Positions 11,653 to 23,900 of a stretch of DNA of 64,000 nucleotides are shown here, piece after piece. Both the position numbers and the translations under genes were made by a program. The stretch lies in NCBI GenBank assembly GCA_021613535.1, contig CP075496.1, positions 8,432,001-8,496,000 of the forward strand. The letters run 5' to 3'. Below the pieces are notes generated by a model, which saw nothing but the letters and a program-made list of their open reading frames with translations, did no database searches and was not told where the DNA came from. Each line of letters begins with the position of its first letter. Positions within the stretch are counted from its first letter, which is position 1. The DNA comes from Adineta vaga. Lineage: Eukaryota; Rotifera.

Positions 11653-13441
11653 TTTTAACCACTGTTGAATTGTAAAATTTCTTCGATGAACTTATCAGTA
11701 TAACGAACGAGGAAGGAAATAACGTATGTCTTGTTTTTTAATAGACAAATAGAGAAGAAACGGGTTCTTATATATTCCTGGTTATTTACACCCAGTCAAC
11801 TGGAAAATGTGCTGAATGAAAAGGGAACATGCATACACATTCACATACCCATTAAAATAACTTAGACGAACAGCAATAGTATCCAATCATCATTGAGTCA
11901 TATAGAATGATTTTACAATTTTTTACTCGTTCTGCCAATGATTTCATCAATAATGTCCTAATAAACAAGAAGCTAAGAATGACATTATGTCACGTAGAAT
12001 AACTTCTTTCCAATCATCCTCACCTGCACTTTTCATCGTACTTGTTATTTTAATGAATATAAACAGACGATGTATGATTTAATCTGACAGAAATTAATCG
12101 TTTCTTTACTGAAAAACACACTGGACATGTTCTTATACAGAATTTTACCAAGATATGAAAGAAAACAAATATGAATTTATGTATTTGCCGTACCACATAT
12201 TTCCTTCTTTTTATATTTCAAAAATCAATAGGTAGATTTTAATCAGACACCCACTTTTGTCATCTAGTCCTCACATTTGAACCCTCGTTCCATTCAAAAT
12301 ATTTTTGACTATATATTCGTCAATATATTCATACTATCTGATTTAATATATTGCATATATATTATTCAGATATTTACAATCATTCTATCTTCGAATAAAA
12401 GCGTCTCCTATGGTATTTATCATCAATCATTTGATGTAAATGTCTAATGAAATCGAAATGAAATGTATTTTAACGAGTTTATAGTTTGAATAATACTATA
12501 TTTTCCGATTTCTCATCGAGACATACGTTGTATATTAGAATTTCTGTTGATTTTATCGGTATTTATTGAGTAAAAAGATGTATTTTTAATAATAATAGCG
12601 AATAAAGCTAAAGAATAGAAGTTATACTCATGTATAATACAATGAAAATAGTCCAACTATACTAAACCTTTACATGTAGACAGTTGATTGAATCAATGTC
12701 CGAAGAAAGTGTTGTTGTATAGTTTTAAAATATATCTTATAAGAATGATTGTAAACTGGAAATAGATATCTATCATGTATCATGATTATTTTTCATAAAT
12801 TTACTACAATGAACATCAATCTTATCTTCTTCTTCTTCTTCTTCTTTTTTCTATGAATACGTACAATATTTACTGATATTAAGGAAAGTGAACAATAGTC
12901 AATACTCATTTAACGAAATCAAAATACAAATTTCCCGACGTTTATAAAATGAATATAAACAAAACATTAAATTATCTCTAGATTGTTACGATAAGATGAA
13001 GAAAAGATCAAATTTTGTTGTTTGTTATGATTATCAAAAACGTTCTATGCATGAAATAGTTATATGTGTGACCTACTGATCTATTACAGATGAACATTGG
13101 ATCTTAAAACATAGAATAGATGTTTATGATATGTCAGTGCAAATTATATAATTGTCTCTTTTCACATAAATAAGATATACATGGAAATTATTTTGATGAC
13201 TTTGATGTGATGCCAAAGATAATTTATATGTATTCGTAAAGGAAAGGTTCTTCAGTACAACGCATATATTTGTAATGGTGTCTTTCTCTTTCTTTCTTCT
13301 GACTCTTTTTCACTCGAATATAAGATACATATTCAAAGCTGTTCGTCACATGTAATAGAGAAAGAAATCATATTTCATTTGTTTACTAAATTCAACACGA
13401 AAGGTGATGCTTCTGCATAGCTAACGATTAAAATTGATATT
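11653..13441. other. Intergenic, 1.8 kb
   Basis: Very AT-rich with no supported coding frame. It contains a CTT run at 12821-12847. Its right end is the presumed promoter of the histidine phosphatase gene and its left end that of the bZIP-like gene, which are divergent. Confidence 0.4.
12821..12847. repeat. (CTT)n microsatellite
   Basis: Tandem CTT units within intergenic DNA. Confidence 0.75.
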
Positions 13442-14281
13442 ATGATTGCAATTATAATTAGTTTAATTCTTCTTGGAATCAGTTGCGTGATTTTATTCTT
13501 CACTGGTGGAATGTTTGTTCTTATTGATCCTTTACTTCGTCTAGCATATGCTCGTCATAAGAAAATTCGTCGTAGTGGACGTCCGCAACATATTTTTCTC
13601 ATTCGACATGGAGAATCACAAGCAAATGTCGATAAAAGTAAGTACTCAATTCTTCTCAATTTATTTACAGAAATTTCTTCGTTTATCATAGCGTTATGTT
13701 CTCGTATAGCTGATAGTCAAGTTGAATTAACTGAACGTGGTCATCAACAAGCTGTTGAAGCTGGTGAAAAACTTCATTCTATTATTGGAAAAGAATCGAT
13801 GTATGTTTATTTGAGTCCATATAAACGATCAAAACAAACATGGATGAATATTCGAAAAGCATTTTCACCCTTACAAATTATTACTGAACGTGAAGATACA
13901 CGTCTTCGTGAACAAGAATTCGGTAATATTGCTGATCTTCAAAAACGACCTCAAGAATTAGAAGATCAAAAACGATTAGGCGAATTTTACTACCGTTTTT
14001 CTTGTGGTGAAAGTGGTGCAGATGTATGTGATCGTGTTTCATTGTATCTTGATACATTATTTCGTGAAATGGACAATGGACATCATGATCCAACACAGAA
14101 TATTGTGATCGTTTCACATGGTTTATTTATGCGATTGTTTTTAATGAGATATTTCCGTTGGAATGTCGAGGATTTTGAAAATATCAAACAATTTGGTAAT
14201 TGTGAAATTTGTCAATTAACCAAAGTGAATGGCGTATATACACTTGATGGACATACAAGACCACCTACAAAATCGTCATAA
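13442..14281 (+). CDS. Membrane-anchored histidine phosphatase (phosphoglycerate-mutase-like)
   Basis: The N-terminus has a hydrophobic helix (IAIIISLILLGISCVILFF), so the enzyme is probably membrane-anchored. The catalytic RHG motif is in IFLIRHGESQANVD. The substrate-pocket region follows as ELTERGHQQAVEAGEKL, then YLSPYKRSKQT, the acidic LREQEFGN and the second catalytic His in IVIVSHGLFMRLFLMRYF. All the histidine-phosphatase residues I can identify are present. It resembles the plant/fungal and bacterial broad-specificity branch rather than glycolytic PGAM. A 72-base intron at 13638-13709 (gtaagt...tatag) is a multiple of three with no stop, so an unspliced message would also be open; splicing gives NVDK-TDSQVELTERG, which fits the family better. 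Confidence 0.8.
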   Translation: MIAIIISLILLGISCVILFFTGGMFVLIDPLLRLAYARHKKIRRSGRPQHIFLIRHGESQANVDKSKYSILLNLFTEISSFIIALCSRIADSQVELTERGHQQAVEAGEKLHSIIGKESMYVYLSPYKRSKQTWMNIRKAFSPLQIITEREDTRLREQEFGNIADLQKRPQELEDQKRLGEFYYRFSCGESGADVCDRVSLYLDTLFREMDNGHHDPTQNIVIVSHGLFMRLFLMRYFRWNVEDFENIKQFGNCEICQLTKVNGVYTLDGHTRPPTKSS

Positions 14282-14813
14282 AATAAAAGAGATTAATATA
14301 ATTCGTTTTTTTTTCTTTGAATGTAAAAACTCTTACATCGTAATAACTAAATGAGAACGAAAACTATCAAATGTTAGTAATGCGACTCTTTTCGCTTCAA
14401 TATTGACAATCTTATATATTTCGGAGAAATGAACGTAAGACTCTTGAGAATTAGAGAATACTGATTGTTTAACAACGACGAAAACTAATAGTAAAAATGA
14501 GGAGGCGAAATCGTCATGGCATGATGAAAGAGTAAGAGGAAGAAAAAAATATATTGTTCTGTACAAAAAACAACTCTTTCATGACATTCTAATGTTATTT
14601 TTGAATTTTGATTGAATAAATATAAGTAACTCGTTGCTGTTCAGTGGTTTATTCATATTTTTTTCTTCTCTGTTTTTGAAAAAATAAGTTAGAAAGATAT
14701 TTTATTCATCAAATATCTTTCTTATTCTAGTCAATCTCTCAAATTTGTGTATAAATTTCTCGGTATATTGATTATAGATTAACTTTCGACTATTCTATCT
14801 TTCAAAAATAAAC
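14282..14813. other. Intergenic, 0.5 kb
   Basis: No gene seen; presumed 3' UTR of the phosphatase and 5' region of the next gene. Confidence 0.35.
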
Positions 14814-15496
14814 ATGGGTTTTTCGGAACGATTTCCTCGATGGATTACAGGAATATTAGGTGTGGCTCAAGTTGTTATCACTGCAGCTATTGTTGGTTTA
14901 GAATTAGGATCATCATATATTGATCTTGCGCATGGTACTATATGGGCTGGATATTGGTGTAGTATTGTTTTCATCTGGACATTTCTCGTTATGCTATTTA
15001 TCAGTAAGGATTACTTTGCTTTTTGATAAAATAGTTCTACAATTCGTTTTCTTTATCTAGCTTGCTGTTGTCGAGGACGTTGTTATGCATTTTATGTGCT
15101 TATTTTGAACGGTAAATATTCTGAATCTTTGCTCATTATCATCTTATGGATTTCTAATCTTTTTCAGTCTTAAGTGGTTTATTGGCTTGTGTACTCATTT
15201 ATTTTGATCAATTATTTATGAATGATCTTTGTAAATGTTATTTAGGTGATCAGTTATGTTGTGCAGTTCGTGGTATTCCATCATTAACATCAAATTATAG
15301 TGGTATTTTGGACGATTGTGCTACAGCTATTCAACAAGGTACAATTTCAACACGTATTTGTCCTAGTATCCCAACTGATAAATTAGTATTAATTAAAGCA
15401 CAATTAGGTTGTGCTGTCGGTATGTTGGTTAGTTGTGGACTTTATGTTGTTCTTTTTATATTTGCTTGTGCTGGTGTTTGTTTTGGACATGATTAA
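14814..15496 (+). CDS. Four-transmembrane protein, Cys-rich loop
   Basis: Three exons: 14814-15003, 15061-15111 and 15168-15496. Helix 1 is ITGILGVAQVVITAAIVGL and helix 2 is WCSIVFIWTFLVMLFI. A short basic Cys-rich loop (TCCCRGRCY) leads into helix 3. The larger loop between helices 3 and 4 has CKCYLGDQLCCAVRG and further Cys residues, and helix 4 is AVGMLVSCGLYVVLFIFACA. The topology recalls tetraspanin/claudin/MARVEL-type proteins. The diagnostic tetraspanin CCG motif is not evident (CC is followed by AV), so I leave the family open. The protein is about 189 residues. Confidence 0.65.
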
Positions 15497-16237
15497 AATT
15501 GTATTTTTTTTCATAATGAATCTTTGTATAAAGACTGATATTCTTAAGTTAATGAAAAAAAAACTATGTGTTTTCGAATTTTATGTTATTAAGAAATATT
15601 AACAACATCATCTGTATTTGTTTGTTTTGTTAAGCAGTTTCAAGGCGTAACTTTACAAATTGTCTGAGAAAGTAAAGTTGATTTTTGTCACAGTTGAACT
15701 TAAGTTAGTTACAAAGAAAGAAATTTCCATAATGTAAACACACGACATCATGATTTTCTTTAGCTTTGACAATCTGATCACTATTTGCCCAGAGAGTGAA
15801 AAGAAGTAAATAATATTCTGTTATTGTGAATTTGAAGGTAACAAAATGCAAGAATGTTAATATAACCAAAACAGATTGAAGAAAGAATCCTTTCCCTCTT
15901 TGTATGTGCTGTTCTTCGATGTAGGAGTGCAAAGATTTGCTAATGAAAAAGAAAAAAACAATTTTGAAGAACCTCTTGAATCTACTAAAAATGTTTACAG
16001 ATTGAATGTCTCTCTAGATAGACAAACCTTTCTATTTTTCTCATGTTCCAATTGTAGTATAATACGTCCAAAATAAGTCGCTTTGCAAGAGTGACATCTG
16101 CTTGCAAGTCATAACTCATATTGTTGATATGTTTCTCATTCGTTCGTTCACTCATGTCGTTTTTTCGTTATCTTTATTCATCACATACATACTTCTATTC
16201 TATTCTATTAACAGCAAATTCCAATTAAAAAGTCAGA
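15497..16237. other. Intergenic, 0.7 kb
   Basis: Short overlapping open frames on both strands near 15705-16076 lack any domain signature and are probably chance. No gene supported. Confidence 0.35.
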
Positions 16238-16897
16238 ATGATATCTATGCCTTTAACCGTATCGATTGATAATACTCGAATAATTGATCCAACCAATGGT
16301 GATGAAAAATTTACTGTAAAATCTTTCAATTTATCTATTTGTAATTCATTTTCTAGTATTCTTATATGCACATAGGTTTATCAAGTCACTGTACGTGGTG
16401 GTTCAACTCCAACATTTCATACAATCGATCGTCGCTATCGTGAATTTGAGGCTCTACATACACGTTTATCATCAAGTGTATCCCTTCCACACTTACCACG
16501 TAAAGTTTTATTACATCGTCGCAGTGCAAAACTAATTGAACAACGAAGACAATTACTTGAAATCTATTTAAATGATTTATTACGACGATGTCAACAACAA
16601 TCAATCATGCCAGAAGAATTAGCACGATTTCTACAAATTGCACCCTATGATGATGAAAATCGAAAAGATCAAGAACAACAAGATTTTATTATGAATAACA
16701 ATAATGATTATGAAACGAAATATATACTTGAACATGCGCCATGTATTTCTATAAGTGATCATTGTCCATGGAATAATGATAATCGAGGTGAGTTTAATTT
16801 TTTAATCTTATGAAAGAATAAGAAGTTTTTTTTAATTTTAGAAATATTAATGGATTCTATTCTTTCTGGTTTAATGCATGCGATGTATGATATGTAG
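16238..16897 (+). CDS. Small PX-domain sorting nexin (SNX22/SNX24-like)
   Basis: Three exons: 16238-16315, 16376-16786 (approx.) and 16842-16897. The phox-homology domain fills most of the protein: FTVYQVTVRGGSTPTFHTID, then the signature RRYREFEALHTRL whose Arg/Tyr residues bind phosphoinositide, LPHLPRKVLLHRRSAKLIEQ and RRQLLEIYLNDLLRR. The size (about 180 residues) and the lack of a BAR or other domain match SNX22/SNX24, small endosomal PX proteins that bind PI3P. An Asn/Asp-rich linker and a short helical tail (EILMDSILSGLMHAMYDM) follow. Confidence 0.82.
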
Positions 16898-17140
16898 TTT
16901 AGTTGATTGAGATTGCATGAGAAAAAAATCTAATTTTTTAAGTTTATGTTTTAATAAATTGCGTACGATGAATGAAATCATTTTCTCATTCTTTGAACAG
17001 TAGTATCTGTTATGCAGTTGTTCAAATAAAGAATTCATTTCATTCTCTTATTTCGTAATTGGAGAAGATCTTTATTCATGCGTTACATAATAAAATAATG
17101 AATATCTCAGTTGAAAGAACAAGAAAGAAAAATGTTTGAT

Positions 17141-17211
17141 GCCTACTACAGGGATTGAACCTGTGACCTTCGCTTTACGAGAGCGACGCTCTGCCACTGA
17201 GCTAAACAGGC
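17141..17211 (-). tRNA. tRNA-Thr (CGT)
   Basis: The reverse strand folds as a full cloverleaf of 71 bases. The acceptor GCCTGTT pairs with AGTAGGC (G-T wobbles included). The D arm is GCTC/GAGC, the anticodon stem TCGCT/AGCGA with loop CTCGTAA, and the T arm ACAGG/CCTGT with TTCAATC. The anticodon CGT reads ACG (Thr). Internal box A (TAGCTCAGTGGC) and box B (GGTTCAATCCC) promoter elements are present. No intron. Confidence 0.93.
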
Positions 17212-17526
17212 ATATGGATGAAAATACGAAGAAATCTTCTTACTGCTTGTCCTCTTCATCTCCATATTTCGAGATTACTACATGTCTTTTTTGTTATGTG
17301 GTAAGTACATTTATACGGCTTAACACATCAAGAGAATGAAAAATTTCGAAGAGAGAAGAAAAAAGAAGAGAGAACTACCCGCTGTATGACCTTCTTTTTT
17401 TCGTAGACGTATGTATGTATGTATATATATATATATACACAACTACTCAAACAGAACAAGTAAAAGTTCGTCTAACTACACAAAACTATTGTTGATATTG
17501 TACAGTTGAGATAAATCTTCAATACA
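17212..17526. other. Short intergenic region with TATG/TA repeat
   Basis: Between the tRNA and the secreted-protein gene. It holds a tandem GTAT then TA run at about 17408-17440 and no coding signal. Confidence 0.5.
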
Positions 17527-17913
17527 ATGAAAAACGTTCTACTTCCTCTTCTCCTTGGTCTTCTTATTTTAGGTAAGATATGACTTTTAAGCAATAGATT
17601 AATGATTAACTTTCGTTTTCTTTCAGTTACTGAATCTTCTCGGCATCGTCGACAATATGGTGGATATGGATATGCTCAACAATATGGATCACAATATGGA
17701 CTTTATGGACCAGGTGGGCAAGGTTGGACAAATAATAATAATAATAATAATATGAACAATCGTTATCCAAATCAACAAGGTTATGGTTGGAATAGTAATA
17801 ATAATTGGAATCAAGGTAATCGACGTCCTGAATGGTACTATAATACAGCAAATACAATTCAATATTCAAGTCTTTGTTTTCTCTCTCTTGTATTTTATCT
17901 TTTTGTTATCTAA
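17527..17913 (+). CDS. Short secreted or GPI-like Gly/Tyr/Asn/Gln-rich protein
   Basis: Exon 1 (17527-17572) encodes a signal peptide, MKNVLLPLLLGLLILV. Exon 2 (17627-17913) encodes a basic HRRQ step and then a low-complexity body (YGGYGYAQQYGSQYGLYG, Asn runs, YPNQQGYGWNSNNNWNQ). It ends in a hydrophobic tail (SSLCFLSLVFYLFVI). The layout (signal peptide, sticky Gly/Tyr/Gln-rich middle, hydrophobic end) suits a cuticular, adhesive or GPI-anchored surface protein. I cannot name a family. The stop lies only 38 bases before the Piezo ATG. Confidence 0.6.
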
Positions 17914-17951
17914 ATAAATCGAATAGGCGCGTCGAATATCTTCTAGAAAGC

Positions 17952-20900
17952 ATGAAAGGTGTAATTAATTTAACACGATGGATATTATCAATATGTTTAC
18001 TCATTGCTAGTCTAGTTCATGTTGATTTATTCTCAATTATCTATACTTTACTCTTTTTGGCAATCCCGTGGGCGATTATTTGTTCAACATTTATTCGGTT
18101 ACGATTCTTTCTTATTTTATCTTTGATTGCTTTAATGACTAGCAGTGTTTTTCTTTTACTCATTAGTAGTCTACATATTTTTACTAAAACAACAAAAGGC
18201 AAAGATGTCTTTAGTATGAAATGTTCATTAAACGTGAGAATTTTACAACATTTCGGATTTATTCTATGGTCACAGACAACAAACAAGGTTTTATTTATCG
18301 TCACATTGATTATAAACGTGATGATTGTTTGTAAGAGAATGTATTTCTTTTTTCGAAAGTTTGGTAAACAGAAAAATATGCACCGATAGAAATTGAAGAG
18401 CTTATAAAAATAGACTGAGTAAGATGTGATGACTGATTGAGGGAATGAAAAATAAATGGTCTACCCGTAAAAAGACTGAATAATTTTTCACCAAGGTCGA
18501 TCTGAGTATGACTTGAGGGGATTTCAAAATAAAATGTAAATATGTGTATGTTAATATTCTGTAAACAGAATGTGTGCTATGATGCATAGAAAAATATGAA
18601 TTTGTATAGAATAAAAAGGAATTCTGTGAAACCAGATTTTGTGATTATTACAAAGGCAAGACGATATTCAAGTTTAACAGAGATTTAGTGTATCAAGGAT
18701 GCATTGAATTTAAAATACTCGATCTTTATTCATAGCACGCTAATTAGTACAAGAATTCGTTATTCTGATCTGTTTTTTTCTCTAGGTATTAGTCTCATTA
18801 CATTGATTAATTATAAACGTGCAAGTTCAGAAAACATACATTTCCATAAATATTCAATTTCTTCTGAAAATACTATTGATCATAGATCAAATCATATTGC
18901 CTTCTCTACCCATTTTCAATCGATTCCAATACGTATTCGACCAATATTTATCTACATTCGTTCAATGGTACTATTAGTACTTATTCATTGTTGTGGTTGT
19001 CTTATTCCATCAATTCTATCAGCTATTTATTTTCTTGTTTCACTCGGACTAACTTTTTGGTGGACATTAGGAAAACATTTTGGTCAAACATATTTATACA
19101 TCATTCGTTCCTTACAAATCTATTCACTTATTCATCTTCTTCTCATTTATATCTATCAGCTACCAGTAATTCAGCAATATTTATTAAAACCAAATGCTCA
19201 ACTCGTACGACTGTTAGGTTTACAAATATTATATCCATCTTTTTGTTTTGAACAATCATCTGTATTAAATCATCATTGGATTGTTTATTTACATCCATGC
19301 ATGCTTTTAATATTCTATTGGATTTCTATATATGAATATCATTTTAGTCGAAAATATCATGAACGATTGAAAATATTACATCGTACACAAAATAATTCGG
19401 AAAATTGTTCAGCTACAAAACAACATGATAGTTTTCATCTTCAATCACTTACTGATCTTTTCTGGATGAGCTCATCGAATGATACTGCAAGTAAAACTCA
19501 TGAGAAAGTTTTCTATAAAACAAGTTCCGTTTTCATTGCATTGATTTCATATGTACTAAGTAAAGCATATATGCTTTCAATTATTTCGATGCTTCTCTGG
19601 TCAATAACTTATCATTCATATGTAACGTTTCCTTTTCTAATTCTATCCTGTTTCATTTGGTTATTACCACAAACAAAATATTGGTGTCATTTATTTTCAC
19701 CCGTTTTCTGTTTATATGCATATATTTTATTACTTTTGAATTATATTCAATCTTTAAACTTACTTCAAGAAGAATTTTCATGGTATTTACATGAAATTGA
19801 ATTTCTTCATTCGAATAATAAATCTTCGAATCATATAACGATCATTGTTCTATTGGAATGTAGTATTAAATTTATTTATACATTACTACTATTATTATCA
19901 CTTCGGCAAAGAACTAAAGATATATCTTATAAACAACATCAAAAGAGTAAGATTTTTGATTAATTCTTCGAAGTTTTCGTTGCATTCAGTGACCACTAGA
20001 TTTAACATTTGATAGTTTACGACATATATTAAAATATATTTAGATTCTTCTACATCATCATCCTCATTGAATTTATATGAACATATTCAATTGATTTCAC
20101 CAGTTCATCCCGAAACTCAATTACAAAAAGATTCTTCTATGTCTCGCTTAAATCGAATGTACAATTACTTTCAATCACAATACCTATTAATATCTTATGA
20201 AATTCATTATATCATCTATACAGGATATGTTCATATTTGGTTCTATAAATTATTCTTCAATTGGTCTCGTTCATTGACTATTACTCTCATTTTTGTCTTA
20301 AGTTATAATTTCGATACATCACCAGTTGCTTATCGTATAATATACATGGCTTTTTTTCTTCAATATCATTTATGTTATTCACTAAGTAGACGTTTATGGA
20401 ATATATATCTATTTCCATTTTATATTACCATTATTATTTATTCAATGATTGTTCTCTTTGCAATTTATATTTATCAATTTGAAGAAGTACAAACATTTAA
20501 AACAAAGATTTGTTTTGCACATATACCGTGTGAATTCTTCTTCTCATCATTAGGTATACGTCATGCTTATAAGAATATTTTAGGCAAAGAATTATTTACT
20601 CCAACAGTATCGATTATTTGTATTGTTATGCATATACATTTTTTTCATCGACATCAAAGAAAATTTGAAAATTTGAATTCATTGAAAGAAAATCAACAAC
20701 ATTCAACAATCCGTATTCTATCAATTATTCAATGGTTACAAATTCGATACAATAAATTTCAAGCTATTCTTTGGTGCTTATGTGAATTACATATTTATAA
20801 AATAGTATTAATAGTTATATGCATGTGTTTAACTAGACAAGCAAACATCTGTATAATCAATCTAATCTTAGTTGTTATATTTGTAATGTCATTGTATTTT

Positions 20901-23900
20901 TCGGTATTACAAACGATAGTTCTGGGTATTTATGCACTCATATCAGCATTACAAATCTTAATGATTATGATCGTGAGATTAGAATTATTTGCTTCTTTAG
21001 GATATATTAAAAATGTTTGTTTTCAATTGTCGTCCAGTAAGTATTAGAAATGAATGTTATATGTTTATCAAATTTGTGTTAGATTCAACTAAACGAGGTT
21101 ATTTATCGGATATAAATCCATCTCTTTCATTACGATTAATTGCACCATTGGAATGGTTCGGTTTATGGACAAAAAGTACATCGAATATAACTGTTGGAGA
21201 ATTGATCAGACCGTGTAAGTGTCGAAATGGTTGCTGATGTTGATAATTGTATTTTGAACTATTTTCAATAGATTTAATAGTAGTTTTAAGTATAGCTGTT
21301 CTACAATTAGTACGTCGTCATTGTCTTTCTTCTTTATCATTGAACGAATTATTAAATTGTACAAAAATTCAACTTTTTTCGAATATTAATATTCAATCAA
21401 TGAATGATTCATTATCGAATAATTTAAAATATCTTTGTAATTATGGTTCCTATCGATTTGGTCTTGAACTATCTTTATTTGCTTCATTGTGTTTAATTTT
21501 ATTGAGAATGGATGCTATTGCATTGCTTCATGCATTTATTGTACTAATTTTCATTCTTTTACCAAGACATCAAGTAAGACGATTTTGGAAATTATATCGA
21601 ATCTTAGCATCAATATCTACTATATGGTTGTATCTCAATGCACTTGGTAAATATGTTATATTGAAGTCGTTTAACGTACAGTATATTTCATTGTAGGTCT
21701 TCCATCAGTTCTATGTCTAAGACATGTATTCGATCATTTCGGATCTATTTGGTTTCCTGGTCGACTTTGGCCACAAATGAAAATTTATTTCCATCTTGCC
21801 AATTATTTTGAATGGCAACCTATAGCTGAATATTTATTTCCTGATTTCGTTTTACTAATTATTCTTACTATACAAGAAAAGAATTTTATATTAGAACAAC
21901 AACAAACTAATGTTATGGAAATGGGTAGCAATGATTATGATGAAGTTACTCAATCCTATTATCCTAATCTTTTACATGATTTTATTACTACTGCAACATT
22001 ATCATGGAGCAATCGTTTTGTTTCAGTTTTTTATTCGTATATCTATTGGTTCATTATTATTTATCTCTACATTCTAGCTATATATCGACAATCATTACTT
22101 TATTTATTGATATTACTCACTTGTTTTTTTCTTATTTGGCATGGACAAGCATTTTTACAACGTCGTTCATTTCATCAACAAAGATCATTCTTACACTTTC
22201 TTTCTCTTACATTTATCACACTGATAATTGCACATTTATTTATGCAACCATTAACATGTATTTTGATTCATTATACATCAATACGACATCGTTGTTTCTT
22301 AATCAATCTTTTCAATGTTCCTTGTTTCATTAAACGATTTCAACAATTATACGGTATAGATTGTCTTGAGAAAAGTTTCTGGACTCGAATACGAGGTATA
22401 ATTAGATCATTATTTATGTCAAACGAACAGATTGAATTATTTCTTATTTAGAAAAGCATCCTCAAAATCAATATTGGAAAGATTATTGTCAGAATAGTTA
22501 TAGAAATGAATCATTAGCAATCTTATATACTCAGCAAGCATTTTATTGTCATTCTGATTATAACCAATTAGTTTTCGATGCTTTTGGTTTTCTATTTGTT
22601 CTTCTATTTATTCGAATTCTTAGTTCATATTCATTCTTTTATGTTCGTTTGGAACTTCAAGTACAAGAAGAACTATCACAAATGGGTGCTTCATTGTTAT
22701 CACAATTAAATTGGCTTAAATTAGTTGAATATCGTCAAAGAACAATGAAGGAATTAGAAAGTATTAAAGCAAGAGTTACAAAACTTCGTCAAAGACGTGT
22801 AAGTATCAGTTACAGAGCACAGAACAAAGATGAAATGAATTTATATGATTTAGATAATAGAGAAACGTGAAATTGATATCGATGAACCAATCTATCATAA
22901 CTCAGCAATACTTTCTGGTGATTATTATATGTTTGATTATTTATTTGATACACAAGAAAGTTCAGATACAATTCTTCAGTCTATGATTCATACAACAGAA
23001 TCTGAACATTCGATTAGATTGTTCGATCTATTCGAAGGAAAAGTTCATAATCAAGTCAATGATCTTGAAATAGATTTGAAATCATTATCAATGAATAACA
23101 ATACATATGAATGGAATCATTTTCAGTGGGATAATAAGTTTATTGATAGTGAAACATTTCAACAACTTTCGAATAGAACAACAACAACATACAATGAATC
23201 GGAGAGACAATCATCAATAAACAATCCAGAAACATCGATTGGTATCGATCTTTCTTCCTTCATGACATTTTTTAGTTTAAAACAAAATTTCATTAAAATT
23301 CGACGAGTTTTGGTAAATAGTTTCTCGTTTGTCTCTTTTCCCTCTCGTATCTATGAATCTATTAAAAGAACACTATGAATTCTCGTCTTCTCATCTATTT
23401 GGGTCATCAAATTCGCACTCTTCTCATCACCCGTCAAGTCATTTCAGATGCTAAACTATGTCTCAAATATCCGCATGAATCGACTCGGTTAATTACTACT
23501 GCAGTTACAGCAGACATCAATGATTATACGAACCAAGCAAAACGACAAACGAACACAACAACAAATCTTTCAACGGCTAATTCAGAAGAAATCCTTTATC
23601 AAACACCATTATCCTCTTCGAAAAGTTCGAATACATTTAACCAAAAAAATTCTCTCGCTCGAAATAAAGAAAATAAATCTTCGTATGAAAATCATCTATT
23701 CCAAAGATCATCATTGATTACTCAAAAGTATTTTGAAAAACTAAAACTTACTCGTCTTCGCATGGAATCGAAAACTATATTGATTACTTTTATCATATCA
23801 AAATTTGATTATATGACTTATTCAATGTTAATTCTAAACTTCTTAACATCCGGAGGTGCTCTCATTTGGTTCCCTCTTTTAGCTTCTATTTATTTTTGGG

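Noticed and set aside
14814-15496. Tetraspanin call
   Set aside because: Four helices and Cys residues fit loosely, but the CCG signature is not evident, so it was left as a generic four-TM protein.
22801-22870. Apparent stop and frame change in Piezo
   Set aside because: Resolved by an intron from gtaagt at 22801 to the tttag before ATAATAGAG, joining RQRR to IIEKREIDIDEP.
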